DNA from: Anaerolineales bacterium
Lineage (GTDB): Bacteria > Chloroflexota > Anaerolineae > Anaerolineales > UBA4823
Direction: 5' to 3'
Assembly (NCBI GenBank): GCA_016929095.1
Contig: JAFGJM010000018.1
Location: forward strand, 1-48,652
DNA: 48,652 nucleotides
Within the stretch, counting starts at the first letter, position 1, and every line of letters begins with the position of its first letter. Shown in pieces: positions 16,237-25,166 of the stretch. Both the position numbers and the translations under genes were made by a program. The notes under the pieces were generated by a model. The model did no database searches, was not told the DNA's origin, and worked only from the letters and a program-made list of their open reading frames with translations.

Positions 16237-17499
16237 ATGAAAATAACCATCTTCGCTGCAGGTTCACGAGGGGATATCCAGCCTTGTGTGGTACTATGCA
16301 AAGGTTTGCAACGAGCAGGCTATCAGGTGTGCCTGGCTGCTCCCGAAGACTTTACCAGCTTCGCACAGGATCAAGATATTTCCATTCATCCCCTACGTGG
16401 GGATGTTCAAAAGGTCATGGCGAGCGAAACCGGGCGTAAATATATGGATTCGGGCGGTGCCAATCCTCTCAAGTCGATACGGGCAATGAGAACCATGCTC
16501 GCTCCGGTCGTAAAGCAAATGGTCGAAGATGCCTACACTGCCTGCCGAAGTTCGGATGCCCTCATCTGTCAGGGGGTGCTTGCCGCGTTTGGAAAAAGCA
16601 TTACCGAAGTGTTGAACATCCCGGTCATCAATATCGAGCCTACCCCTCTACTTCCAACCAGGGCCTTCCCGGCGCCTTCTTGGCCAATTCAAAAGAACCT
16701 GGGCGGATGGCACAATTATCTTTCCGGTGTAGTCATGCTGCGAATTATCTGGTTATGGTACCAACCTTTTGTGAATGATTTCAGAAAACGGCTGGGGTTA
16801 TCTCCATATACCGGTGCCAGTTTCCTGCGACTAATAAAATTGATGCCTATGATTAGCGCTTACAGCCCTAGCATCATCCCTCATCCTCCGGATTGGTCAG
16901 AAGCCGTACACATAACTGGTTACCTGTTTTTAGACAATCAGACAGATTGGCAGCCATCACATGAGTTGAAAGCATTTCTGGAAGCAGGCGATCCCCCGGT
17001 TTATATCGGGTTTGGCAGCATGGCTGGGCGTCATCCTGAACAACTGGCGCAGCTTTCTGTGGAGGCGCTTGTTAAGAGTGGTCAGCGTGGATTGCTGCTC
17101 ACGGGTTGGGGGGGATTGCTAACAGAGTCAGTCCCAGAAAATATTTTCGTGGTCGATTCTGCCCCCCATAGCTGGTTGTTCCCGCGCATGAAGGCGGTAG
17201 TGCATCATGGCGGCGCAGGCACCACTGCCGAAGGGCTGCGCGCCGGTGTCCCTGCTGTGATCCTTCCCTTTGCCTTCGATCAATCCTTTTGGGGGGCGCG
17301 GGTTAAAGCCATGGGGCTTGGAACGGATCCAATCCCCAAAAAGGAACTGACATCCGATCGTCTTGCGGGTGCTATCCTCCAGGCCGTGAATGACCCCCAA
17401 TTAAACCAAAATTCCAGTAGATGCGGTGAAGCCATTCGCTCTGAAAATGGGATAGCGAATGCGGTAAAAATTATCGAGCAATATGTTGGTAGACCTTAA
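16237..17499 (+). CDS. GT1 glycosyltransferase (sterol/macrolide UGT type)
   Basis: A 420-residue GT-B enzyme. The N-terminus ITIFAAGSRGDIQPCV is the hallmark of sterol and macrolide glucosyltransferases (GSRGDVxP). The C-terminal donor-binding motif reads VHHGGAGTTAEGLRAGVPAV followed by PFAFDQSFWGARV. It should transfer a sugar from a nucleotide sugar to a small lipophilic acceptor at the cytoplasmic face of the membrane. The ATG at 16237 has GGACAGG upstream. The E2-like gene follows after 23 nt, so the two may be co-transcribed, though no shared pathway is obvious. Confidence 0.88.
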   Translation: MKITIFAAGSRGDIQPCVVLCKGLQRAGYQVCLAAPEDFTSFAQDQDISIHPLRGDVQKVMASETGRKYMDSGGANPLKSIRAMRTMLAPVVKQMVEDAYTACRSSDALICQGVLAAFGKSITEVLNIPVINIEPTPLLPTRAFPAPSWPIQKNLGGWHNYLSGVVMLRIIWLWYQPFVNDFRKRLGLSPYTGASFLRLIKLMPMISAYSPSIIPHPPDWSEAVHITGYLFLDNQTDWQPSHELKAFLEAGDPPVYIGFGSMAGRHPEQLAQLSVEALVKSGQRGLLLTGWGGLLTESVPENIFVVDSAPHSWLFPRMKAVVHHGGAGTTAEGLRAGVPAVILPFAFDQSFWGARVKAMGLGTDPIPKKELTSDRLAGAILQAVNDPQLNQNSSRCGEAIRSENGIANAVKIIEQYVGRP

Positions 17500-17522
17500 A
17501 CATATGAAAGCGAGCAGAATCC

Positions 17523-18308
17523 ATGGAAGCTGATCACAATATTCATACTGTGCTACCTTATCCCAGAAGTCGACTACTCATGGTCGATGGCGGCAGGCTT
17601 GGCCTCCAGAAACACACCGTGCATGGGTTGGTAGAGTTCGATATCACACATGCCCGTGAGGCAATTCATCAGTACAGGGTTCAAACAGGCGAAGGGCTTT
17701 CCTTTTCGGCTTTCTTCCTGGCTTGTTTGGGGAGAGCGATCGACCAGAATCAAGAAATGCACGCCTATCGGAACTGGCGCAACCAGTTGATTATCTTCGA
17801 TGAAGTAGATGTGAATATGTTGTTCGAGGTTGAAGTGGACGGGAAAAAAACGATTCGGCCTCATATTATTAGGGGAGTGAATAAGAAAACCTTTCAAGAG
17901 ATCCAACAGGAAATCGAAGATTTTCAGAATACACATGCAAGCAGCCGGGAATCAAAATTTATCGATTGGTTTGTACTGCTGCCAGGATTCATCAGGCGCT
18001 TATTCTTATGGGTTCTGTTCAAAAATCCACAGATGATCAAGGAATACTACGGCACTGTAATGGTTACATCAGTGGGAATGTTCGGAACAGGGACTGGATG
18101 GGGCATACCGGTGCCTAACCACACTCTCCAGCTTACACTAGGCGGGTTTGATGAAAAACCTGGCGTGGTTAATCACAATATTGAAGTTCGCAAGTTTCTC
18201 AGCGTCACCATCACGTTTGATCATGATATTGTGGATGGCGCCCCTATTGCCCGGTTTATTCAGCGGCTAAAGAAACTGGTCGAGAGCGGGGATGGGTTAA
18301 GCGAGTAG
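17523..18308 (+). CDS. 2-oxoacid dehydrogenase E2-like acyltransferase domain protein
   Basis: A 261-residue protein resembling only the catalytic (chloramphenicol-acetyltransferase-like) domain of E2 acyltransferases. The active-site region FDHDIVDGAPIARFIQRL matches the HxxxDG motif near the C-terminus. YYGTVMVTSVGMFGTGTGWGIPVP is the usual preceding strand and loop. The lipoyl and E1/E3-binding domains are absent, and residues ~150-165 are hydrophobic (FVLLPGFIRRLFLWVLF), which may give membrane association. Such stand-alone forms are common in environmental bacteria, and their acyl donor and acceptor are unknown. Pairing with the glycosyltransferase could mean acylation of a glycolipid; that is speculation. 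Confidence 0.8.
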   Translation: MEADHNIHTVLPYPRSRLLMVDGGRLGLQKHTVHGLVEFDITHAREAIHQYRVQTGEGLSFSAFFLACLGRAIDQNQEMHAYRNWRNQLIIFDEVDVNMLFEVEVDGKKTIRPHIIRGVNKKTFQEIQQEIEDFQNTHASSRESKFIDWFVLLPGFIRRLFLWVLFKNPQMIKEYYGTVMVTSVGMFGTGTGWGIPVPNHTLQLTLGGFDEKPGVVNHNIEVRKFLSVTITFDHDIVDGAPIARFIQRLKKLVESGDGLSE

Positions 18309-18400
18309 AAAATATACCCAAATCATACCAGAATCTATTACCAGAATTGCATACCTGCACGCAAGCCAACAACCTCAATCAGCAAGGAGTCTAATCATTC

Positions 18401-19114
18401 ATGCTGGAAAACTACCTTGAACTCAGCAATGCCCATCTCGAAATCAGGTACGTTAAGAGTGAACAACGCTACGCGCAAGATGCATTCGAAACGTTGAACA
18501 AGGCGATACCTGCTATCACCCGATACTTTCAGATTTCCCAATCCCGTCCAAAAGCCAGAGTCGTCTTTGTCCCCCATCGCAACGAATTCGACAGACTCGT
18601 CAGAGATTTACTACGAGTGGAGATAGAATTTCCATCCCACCCTTCAAGGATTGCACAGTCGCAGCGCACCGACATGGTGGTTTTATCGCCTTCGGTATAT
18701 AAAACCCAATCAAGTTTTGATTATATTTCCGAGCATTTCAGTAGATTATTGGTGCATGAATTGATTCATATGGTCGAAGAGCATCTTAGCCCAAATATAG
18801 AAGCAAACCCCCGATGGTGGAGCGAGGGGCTTGCGGTTTACATCTCGTATCAATGGCGTTATGAAGATGAATTCAGGAAGACAGCCATAGATAGCATAAA
18901 AAGTCGAACCATCCCAAGTTTGTTCCAGATCGAAAACGATAATAAGCTGGCGTACGATTGGGGCTGGGCTGTTGTTCGATTTATGGGAAACGTTTTTGGC
19001 AAAGAGATGTTTCTTCGAATTGTCAAAGAATGTGCGGATGGAAATGTATTCTCGATCACGGAAGAAGGAATGGAAAGTTTGGAGAACAAATGGATGAATT
19101 GGACAATATTATGA
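18401..19114 (+). CDS. HEXXH metallopeptidase, peptidase-MA-like
   Basis: A 237-residue protein with a clear gluzincin zinc site: H119-E-L-I-H123 in LLVHELIHMVEE, and a third ligand candidate, E142, in RWWSEGLAVYISYQW. The spacing and WxxEGLA context are those of peptidase MA-like proteins. The C-terminal part (YDWGWAVVRFMGNVFG) also fits that family. No signal peptide or membrane anchor is seen at this start, so it may act in the cytoplasm. The ATG follows AAGGAG at ~18384. No operon partner is evident; it is separated from the next gene by about 240 nt. Confidence 0.8.
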   Translation: MLENYLELSNAHLEIRYVKSEQRYAQDAFETLNKAIPAITRYFQISQSRPKARVVFVPHRNEFDRLVRDLLRVEIEFPSHPSRIAQSQRTDMVVLSPSVYKTQSSFDYISEHFSRLLVHELIHMVEEHLSPNIEANPRWWSEGLAVYISYQWRYEDEFRKTAIDSIKSRTIPSLFQIENDNKLAYDWGWAVVRFMGNVFGKEMFLRIVKECADGNVFSITEEGMESLENKWMNWTIL

Positions 19115-19358
19115 ATTTCATTCTTTTTTTAATAATGACTCGATTATGGATTTCTCATCGCCAAACCGCTTGAAAGCCGGGAAGTAAACGAGCTATTAGG
19201 AAAAACCCTTGCCAGAGATACATAACCCGATCTCAATCTGGGTAACGGATATTTTTCAAGAATTCTGCCGATAATAGACCAATTGAAAATATGGGGATAA
19301 TACTTCGCCTGAGCATGCTGATAAAATCGCATCCATATTCTTCCAGTATAATCAGGTC

Positions 19359-20591
19359 ATGAAAATCGCAGTTATTGGCGCCGGCGCCTCAGGTATGGCA
19401 GCCGCCCTCCAGGCAGCCTGGAATGGCGCAAACGTGACCTTGTTCGAACGCAACGCCGAGGTTGGCCGGAAGCTATTGGTGACCGGGAGCGGGCGGTGCA
19501 ACATTACCAACGATGCGGTTGCGCCGAAAAAATACACCTGCGCTGATCCAAACTGGATGGCGGTCTTGCTGAGTCAATTTGGCGTGAACGACCTTGTATC
19601 CATGCTGGCGCAAATATGCGTTCCGGTACATAAAACATCCGACGGCTGGTATTATCCCCTGTCCGAATCAGCCCATACCGTGGTACAGGCTTTCTCCAGC
19701 GCTTTAGAAATAGCAGGAGTTGCACTAAGTTCTTCATGTCAGGTGACTTCGATCCACACCAAAAAGAACGGATTTGTTCTCCAATATACCCACGAAGGGG
19801 AAGCACAGGAAAAACTGTTTGAGCGGGTTATCGTATCTGCAGGCGGCATGGCTTACCCATCCCTGGGCTCGCGCGGCGAATTATTCCCGGTGCTTGCATC
19901 CCTGGGGCAAACTGTTTTACCCAAACGCCCTGCCCTGGCGCCGCTTATCTTAGATATGGGAAAATTTAAGGCGCTGCAGGGAGTTCGCCTGGATGTGGGA
20001 GTCACCCTGTGGGATGGCTCTCGGAAACTGGCTTCTGCCGCCGGGAATCTGATTTTCACCCAATGGGGCTTGAATGGCCCCGCTGTCATGGATATCAGCC
20101 ACCATGTGTCTGCCCGCCCAGACGCCTCTTTAGAACTATCTCTCAATCTGCTGGCACTTTTCCGGAACGAATTTGATCAAATACTGGCGCAAAAACGAAA
20201 TAGCCGCCTGCCCCTTAGGGTGTTTTTAGGTGCGTTTTTCCCGCCAAAGGTCATATCGACATATCTAAAAATATCCCATCTGCCGGGAGAAGCGACCCTG
20301 GATAATGTGGGTGATGATGAATTAAACCGGTTAACTAGAATATTAAAAGATACCCGCCTCCCTGTTAAAGGTGTGCGGGGATTTGAATACTGCCAGGTCT
20401 CTGCCGGAGGCGTCCCGGTAAATGAAGTCGACCCGCGAACGCTTGAGTCCCGACTCGTCAAAGGTTTATACCTTACCGGTGAAACGCTGGATGTGGTTGG
20501 CCCTTGCGGCGGGTATAACCTGCATTTTGCCTTCAGCAGCGGAGCGATGGCAGGTAAAACGGCGGCTGGTCAAGCACTGTCATCCGCATAA
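19359..20591 (+). CDS. HI0933/YhiN-family FAD-dependent oxidoreductase
   Basis: A 410-residue flavoprotein of standard family length. The N-terminal dinucleotide fold reads IGAGASGMAAALQAA with the acidic end of strand 2 at LFERN. GRKLLVTGSGRCNITN is the diagnostic motif of the HI0933 (YhiN/BaiN-type) family. Near the C-terminus, SAGGVPVNEVDPRTLES and VGPCGGYNLHFAFSSGAMAG complete the FAD site. The reaction is unknown for most members; some reduce steroid-like enoyl compounds. It appears to be a single gene, 240 nt after the peptidase and 230 nt before the ABC genes. Confidence 0.92.
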   Translation: MKIAVIGAGASGMAAALQAAWNGANVTLFERNAEVGRKLLVTGSGRCNITNDAVAPKKYTCADPNWMAVLLSQFGVNDLVSMLAQICVPVHKTSDGWYYPLSESAHTVVQAFSSALEIAGVALSSSCQVTSIHTKKNGFVLQYTHEGEAQEKLFERVIVSAGGMAYPSLGSRGELFPVLASLGQTVLPKRPALAPLILDMGKFKALQGVRLDVGVTLWDGSRKLASAAGNLIFTQWGLNGPAVMDISHHVSARPDASLELSLNLLALFRNEFDQILAQKRNSRLPLRVFLGAFFPPKVISTYLKISHLPGEATLDNVGDDELNRLTRILKDTRLPVKGVRGFEYCQVSAGGVPVNEVDPRTLESRLVKGLYLTGETLDVVGPCGGYNLHFAFSSGAMAGKTAAGQALSSA

Positions 20592-20823
20592 GGTTACCGA
20601 TGAACATGAAAATCGTAATTCAATGTGCAAGTAAAAAAACAGAAGGCGCTGGGGGACTGAAGGATGCATATTGTGTGGGTTGGTTAAATGTTTTTCTGGA
20701 ATTTATAAATGTCATCATTTTCTTAGATCTGAGAGGGGATGAGATTTGCTATTGAGTCTTGTTAATTTGGGATGTTACAATAGGTTTGATCGCCTACTTG
20801 ATATTTACTAAGAGGTATCCCCA

Positions 20824-21843
20824 ATGACAAATCAGGCAGCAATATTGGCAATTCATCAGTCCAATTATGATGAATATATCATCCAAGTAAAACATTTAAC
20901 AAAAAAGTTCACTGATGTAATTGCAGTGGCCAATATCTCGTTTGAAGTAAAAACTGGAGAGCTTTTTGGTTTTCTCGGACCAAATGGAGCGGGGAAAACT
21001 ACAACAATTAATATGCTCACCGGACTTGCCAGACCGGATACCGGCGTCATTCAGATTGGAGGCTTAGATTGTTCGAAAAATCCCCAAATAGCTCAACACT
21101 TGATTGGTGTCGTTCCCGATGAAAGCAATTTGTATCCCGAGTTAACCGGGTTCGATAATCTATGTTTCTGCGCCGCGCTGTATGGTATGAGAAAAGATGA
21201 AAGACAGGAGAGAGCCCGCGAATTATTAAAAACATTTCGTTTGGAGGAAGCCGCCAATCGAAAATTTGGCGGGTATTCCAAAGGAATGAAACGTAAACTA
21301 ACCATTGCTGCAGGCATCATCCACTGTCCGCCTATTCTATTTCTGGATGAACCCACCAGTGGTATTGATGTAGCCAGCGCACGCCAGATCCGACAGCTTA
21401 TTGCCGATCTTCACCAAAAGGGCACGACTATCTTTCTCACCACACACTATATCGAAGAAGCTGAAAGATTGTGTGAGCGTATTGCTTTTATCACCCAGGG
21501 GCAAATTGTAAAAATCGACACAATTACGAATCTTTTACAACCAATACAGGGTAAAAATGTCTTGCTGATTTCTCTAACAAATTTGAACGAAAATTTGTGC
21601 AATTCACTGACCAATAATTTCTCCTCGATGAAATTTCAGGCAAACAAACTCGGACAAATTCGCGTGGAATCTATCTCGCCAATCATTCTGGGACCTCTTG
21701 TAAGGTTTATTGAGGATCAGGGCTGCGAAGTATTGGAGGCTTCCCGGCAACGACCTTCCCTGGAGGATGTTTTTGTTCAGGTTACAGGAATCGAATTAGA
21801 TGCCATGAAAAAAGAAAAAGAGAAAGCGGGAGCCAACCTATGA
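20824..21843 (+). CDS. ABC transporter ATP-binding protein
   Basis: A 339-residue ATPase. Walker A is GPNGAGKTT, the Q-loop region is GVVPDESNLYPELTG, the signature is YSKGMKRKL (the variant usual in ABC-2 drug or polysaccharide exporters), Walker B is ILFLDEPTSGID, and the switch His lies in LTTHYIEEAERL. A ~100-residue C-terminal extension follows, as in DrrA-type ATPases (RPSLEDVFVQVTG). It powers export through the permease encoded next, with which it overlaps by 4 nt (ATGA at 21840-21843). The substrate is unknown. Confidence 0.93.
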   Translation: MTNQAAILAIHQSNYDEYIIQVKHLTKKFTDVIAVANISFEVKTGELFGFLGPNGAGKTTTINMLTGLARPDTGVIQIGGLDCSKNPQIAQHLIGVVPDESNLYPELTGFDNLCFCAALYGMRKDERQERARELLKTFRLEEAANRKFGGYSKGMKRKLTIAAGIIHCPPILFLDEPTSGIDVASARQIRQLIADLHQKGTTIFLTTHYIEEAERLCERIAFITQGQIVKIDTITNLLQPIQGKNVLLISLTNLNENLCNSLTNNFSSMKFQANKLGQIRVESISPIILGPLVRFIEDQGCEVLEASRQRPSLEDVFVQVTGIELDAMKKEKEKAGANL

Positions 21844-22577
21844 AAACGTGGATTGCTTTTTGGAGTATTGTACAAAAAGATATGCAAGTATACTACTTGA
21901 AACCCCCCAATATCAGTTGGGGAATAATATTTCCAATAGCCTGGACGGGAATGTTCTTTATAAAATCCGGCAGCGGACTGGATAGCATTCGAATGCTGCT
22001 GCCGGGTGTGATGGCAATATCCATTCTTTTTGGGACAACCTCCTTGCTTTCAGTGACGGTAACATTTGAGAAAAAGAACCGTTCATTTGATCGATTATTG
22101 CTGGCACCTATTCCCCTTGAATTACTTATGCTGGCAAAAACAGGCGGCGCAATTTTCTTCGGCATTGCCAATGCTTTTGTTCCTGTCATCCTGGCTTCTT
22201 TTTTTACCAATCTATCCAACGTTAATTGGGCAATCGTATTCCTGGCCACCCTTTTTATCGCCATTGCTTCCACCTTTTTAGGTCTGTTTATTGCTGTTAC
22301 GGTCAGCGAAGTGTTTGAGGCGCAAACTTTCTCCAATTTTTTCCGTTTTCCGATGATCTTTTTATGCGGTCTATTTTTTCCGATTGCATCACTTCCGGTA
22401 ATTCTTCGTCCATTATCGTTTATTCTGCCACTGACATATGGGGTGGATATTTTAAAAGGCGAAATTAACCAACTTAATATCCTCCCGCTAGGTATAAATT
22501 ATTTAATCCTTATCGTTTTTTGTTTCCTTTTATTTTTAGCCAGCTTAAGAAGTATAAAAAAGAAATGGATTCTATAG
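21840..22577 (+). CDS. ABC-2 type transporter permease
   Basis: A 245-residue membrane protein with about six hydrophobic helices, the usual size for ABC-2 permeases. The region FEKKNRSFDRLLLAPIPLELLMLAK and the later FRFPMIFLCGLFFPIASLP match the family. It forms the channel for the ATPase encoded immediately upstream, and the ATGA overlap indicates coupled translation. Homodimer formation is expected because only one permease gene is present. The lysine-rich C-terminus (SIKKKW) is cytoplasmic. Confidence 0.9.
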   Translation: MKTWIAFWSIVQKDMQVYYLKPPNISWGIIFPIAWTGMFFIKSGSGLDSIRMLLPGVMAISILFGTTSLLSVTVTFEKKNRSFDRLLLAPIPLELLMLAKTGGAIFFGIANAFVPVILASFFTNLSNVNWAIVFLATLFIAIASTFLGLFIAVTVSEVFEAQTFSNFFRFPMIFLCGLFFPIASLPVILRPLSFILPLTYGVDILKGEINQLNILPLGINYLILIVFCFLLFLASLRSIKKKWIL

Positions 22578-22622
22578 CAATCGGAATTTTCCTTGCGCTA
22601 CCGGTAATGCTATAATTCATCC

Positions 22623-23429
22623 ATGCGCTACGAACCCATACATAATCTGAAAATCCCAAAAATCGGTTTTGGAACCTGGACAATCGGCGGACATCATACT
22701 GCCGATCCGACTTCCGATGAACGTTCCTTATCCGCCCTGCATTCTGCCCTGGAGATGGGTTATACCCATTTCGACACCGCTGAAATATATGCCTCCGGTC
22801 ACGCCGAAGAATTGCTTGCCAGGGCAATCCTTGAAAGTGGCATTGCGCGTGAGTCGCTTTTTATCACCTCCAAGGTTTCTCCCCAACATTTAAATTATGA
22901 GGATGTGTTATGCTCTTGTGAGAACAGCCTCAAGCGTTTAGGCATGGACTACCTTGATTTATACCTGATCCACTGGCCGAAAGTGGGCATGAAGCTGGAA
23001 GAGACTTTTCGGGGTCTCAACAAGCTGGTACAGGATGGCAAGGTGCGTCACCTTGGGGTAAGCAATTTCAACTTGAAGCTGCTTAAAAAATCGGCTGCGC
23101 TTTCCGAGACCCCCCTGCTCACCAATCAGGTTTCTTACAGCATTCCAGATCGAACGTATGAAAAAAACGGGGTATTGGAATATTGCCAGCAACATGATAT
23201 CCTGATAACCGCCTATAGCCCGGTGAAACGTCGCAACATCAAGAGCAACCCGATCATCAAATCCATTGCCCAGTCTCGGGGAATTAGCCTGCAACAGGTC
23301 GCCTTAGCCTGGCTCACAACCCAGCCCAGAGTGATCGCTATCCCCACTTCTTTCAACCCGCAGCATCAAGCTGAGAATCTGCAAGCAGCGGATATTGTGT
23401 TGAGCCAGGAAGAGATGGATCAGTTATAA
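22623..23429 (+). CDS. Aldo/keto reductase
   Basis: A 268-residue NADPH-dependent oxidoreductase. The catalytic tetrad is visible as Asp in YTHFDTAEIY, Tyr in EIYASGHAEELL, Lys in ITSKVSP and His in LIHWPK. The AKR pattern LGVSNFNLKLL and the cofactor-binding segment VIAIPTSFNPQH near the end are also present. At 268 residues it is slightly short, ending soon after the NADPH site (EEMDQL), but this is normal for bacterial members. It reduces aldehydes or ketones; the substrate is unknown. The next gene starts 3 nt after its stop. Confidence 0.92.
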   Translation: MRYEPIHNLKIPKIGFGTWTIGGHHTADPTSDERSLSALHSALEMGYTHFDTAEIYASGHAEELLARAILESGIARESLFITSKVSPQHLNYEDVLCSCENSLKRLGMDYLDLYLIHWPKVGMKLEETFRGLNKLVQDGKVRHLGVSNFNLKLLKKSAALSETPLLTNQVSYSIPDRTYEKNGVLEYCQQHDILITAYSPVKRRNIKSNPIIKSIAQSRGISLQQVALAWLTTQPRVIAIPTSFNPQHQAENLQAADIVLSQEEMDQL

Positions 23430-23432
23430 CTA

Positions 23433-24104
23433 TTGACAAAAGATTTATTTCCGAAATTCTCAAATGATATGAAAGAAATCCCTAAATGTCCCGATGAACT
23501 CCCTACAAACATCAGCAATATAGTTAGAAATCTTGGGAGACTTTGGGCAGATAGTAATGTCTGTCCACACATTGAAAATGATATAAAAATCTCCTGGGAT
23601 AAATTACTTAGTGAGTGGGTAGATGACACCTCACTACCATTACTCATTCGAAAAAGTTCGCTTATTAGAGGTTCTGAGATAATTCATTCTTCAGGTAGAA
23701 GAATTATACCTACAGATAATTCGCCCGCTCAATGGTCATGCAATTTAGCTTTACGGGGGATCACTCCATCTATTTTCGAAATTCGAGAAGCTTTTAAAAA
23801 CGATTCTATTCCTATCGCTTTTGCCAATAAAAAGGAAGAAGAAAATCAGAGGAAATATCACTGTTCACTTGGGAAATACACCATCAACAAAAATGGTTGG
23901 AAGCTTTGCCATATTTCAGCAGTTGGGCTTAATTCACAATCCATTATTCGAGATATAGAAATTAATGAGTTGAAGAAAGCTTTTCTTGACCTTTTAAGTC
24001 CATCAAACTATTTCTTGCTTCCAAAAGAATGGGGAGGGTTAGGGGAAACATCCGAATTTATTCAAGGATTTCTCATAGGAGGAAGGATTAACAATAGGAC
24101 CTAA
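23433..24104 (+). CDS. Hypothetical protein, unrecognised family
   Basis: A 223-residue soluble protein I cannot assign. The frame starts at TTG 23433, 3 nt after the reductase stop; ATG 23469 is an alternative. Features include a Cys/His/Trp-containing N-terminal third (SNVCPHI), a basic ISSGRR-like patch near residue 87, and a C-terminal stretch LSPSNYFLLPKEWGGLGE that looks conserved. Base composition is clearly more AT-rich than in the upstream reductase, suggesting separate acquisition. It lies directly before a toxin-antitoxin pair, so a mobile or defence-related role is possible but not shown. Confidence 0.6.
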   Translation: MTKDLFPKFSNDMKEIPKCPDELPTNISNIVRNLGRLWADSNVCPHIENDIKISWDKLLSEWVDDTSLPLLIRKSSLIRGSEIIHSSGRRIIPTDNSPAQWSCNLALRGITPSIFEIREAFKNDSIPIAFANKKEEENQRKYHCSLGKYTINKNGWKLCHISAVGLNSQSIIRDIEINELKKAFLDLLSPSNYFLLPKEWGGLGETSEFIQGFLIGGRINNRT

Positions 24105-24184
24105 TCCAAAATGGGAATACTGTATTGTTGTGCCAGTAAAAAAATTTACCACTTTCCGAAACAGGGATTATTATAAAAATTTCA

Positions 24185-24203
24185 GGTTACCATTTTGGTA
24201 ACC
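24185..24203. promoter_or_regulatory. Perfect palindrome upstream of higB (candidate HigA operator)
   Basis: GGTTACC-ATTTT-GGTAACC, 7-bp arms and a 5-nt centre, ends 18 nt before the toxin start codon, next to a -10-like TAGAAT. The antitoxins of HigBA systems usually repress their own promoter through such a palindrome. Binding is inferred. Confidence 0.75.
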
Positions 24204-24221
24204 CTGTGATAGAATTATAGA

Positions 24222-24515
24222 ATGAGAATCGTAAGCCGACGAATTTTGCGTGACTTCTGGAAAAAACACCCAGATGCTGCACTTCCACTTCAAACCTGGT
24301 TTCATGATGTAGAACGCGCAAATTGGAGCAAACCAGCAGATATCAAATCAGTTTATCGGAATCCTAGTTTTATCGCAAATAATCGGATTGTTTTTAATAT
24401 CAAAGGGAATCATTATCGGTTAGTAGTTGTTGTGGTTTATCAACACGGCATTGTTTATATACGATTTGTAGGCACTCACGAGGAATACAACCGGATAGAT
24501 ATAACCACGATCTAA
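24222..24515 (+). CDS. higB: HigB-family toxin (mRNA interferase)
   Basis: A 97-residue protein of the HigB branch of the RelE superfamily. RIVSRRILRDFWKKHPDA at the start, FHDVERANWSKPADIKSVY in the middle and IYIRFVGTHEEYNRID at the end match the family well. It should cleave translated mRNA when not bound by antitoxin. The order toxin-then-antitoxin, with the antitoxin 11 nt downstream, is typical of hig loci. A palindrome and -10-like box lie directly upstream. Confidence 0.93.
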   Translation: MRIVSRRILRDFWKKHPDAALPLQTWFHDVERANWSKPADIKSVYRNPSFIANNRIVFNIKGNHYRLVVVVVYQHGIVYIRFVGTHEEYNRIDITTI

Positions 24516-24526
24516 GGAGTAATAAA

Positions 24527-24940
24527 ATGGAAATAAAACCCATTCACAGCGAAGCAGATTATCGGGCTATGCTGCATGAAATTGAGAACCTGATCGCGGC
24601 ACAGCCCGGTACACCGGAAGGCGACCGCCTGGATGTGTTGGTAACTCTGGTTGAAGCCTATGAAGCAAAGCACTTCCCTATTCCCGAGCCGGATGATCCG
24701 GTGGAAGTATTGGAATATTATATGGATAGTCGTGGATTAAGTCGGAAGGATTTAATTCCCTTCCTGGGAAGTAAAGAACGGGTATCCGAGATCCTTAACC
24801 GGAAGCGTGGGCTTTCTTTGGACATGATTCGTCGTTTGCATTACGGTTTGGGTATACCTTCAGATCTTTTGGTTGGGACTTATGCTCAGAATAACACCAT
24901 ACAATATGATACAAATGTTGCATCAGCATCCATGTCATAA
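24527..24940 (+). CDS. higA: HigA-family antitoxin
   Basis: A 137-residue antitoxin. The N-terminal half (ADYRAMLHEIENLI and AYEAKHFPIPEPDDP) is the usual toxin-binding region of this HigA subgroup. The C-terminal half is an XRE-type helix-turn-helix (GLSRKDLIPFLGSKERVSEILNRKRGLSLDMIRRLH). It should neutralise HigB and repress the shared promoter through the palindrome at 24185-24203. AAGGAG lies just before the ATG. The tail after residue ~118 is polar and probably disordered. Confidence 0.94.
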   Translation: MEIKPIHSEADYRAMLHEIENLIAAQPGTPEGDRLDVLVTLVEAYEAKHFPIPEPDDPVEVLEYYMDSRGLSRKDLIPFLGSKERVSEILNRKRGLSLDMIRRLHYGLGIPSDLLVGTYAQNNTIQYDTNVASASMS

Positions 24941-25051
24941 ATTTCCAACAATAAGTTTAGGTTCGAGATTTATTAAAAGTCTGCATATGTTTTTCATAAA
25001 AGAAAAAACGAATGAAATTCTTGTGGTTAGTCAATAAAAAAAAATGAATAT

Positions 25052-25107
25052 GTATTAATGACTTTAGCCGTTCAATACTCGTAAATAATGACTGAAATCG
25101 TTACTAC
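25052..25107. repeat. Palindromic repeat, copy 1 (TTTAGxCGTT family)
   Basis: About 56 nt reading TAATGACTTTAGCCGTT at the left and ending in a diverged mirror, ATCGTTACTAC. Further copies are at 27083-27139 and 27871-27925. This copy lies 60 nt before the dynamin gene. Confidence 0.75.
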
Positions 25108-25166
25108 TTTCATCATATTACAATAACATAGTACTGATTTACCTCAAGTCGGTCAAAGGAGACCAT

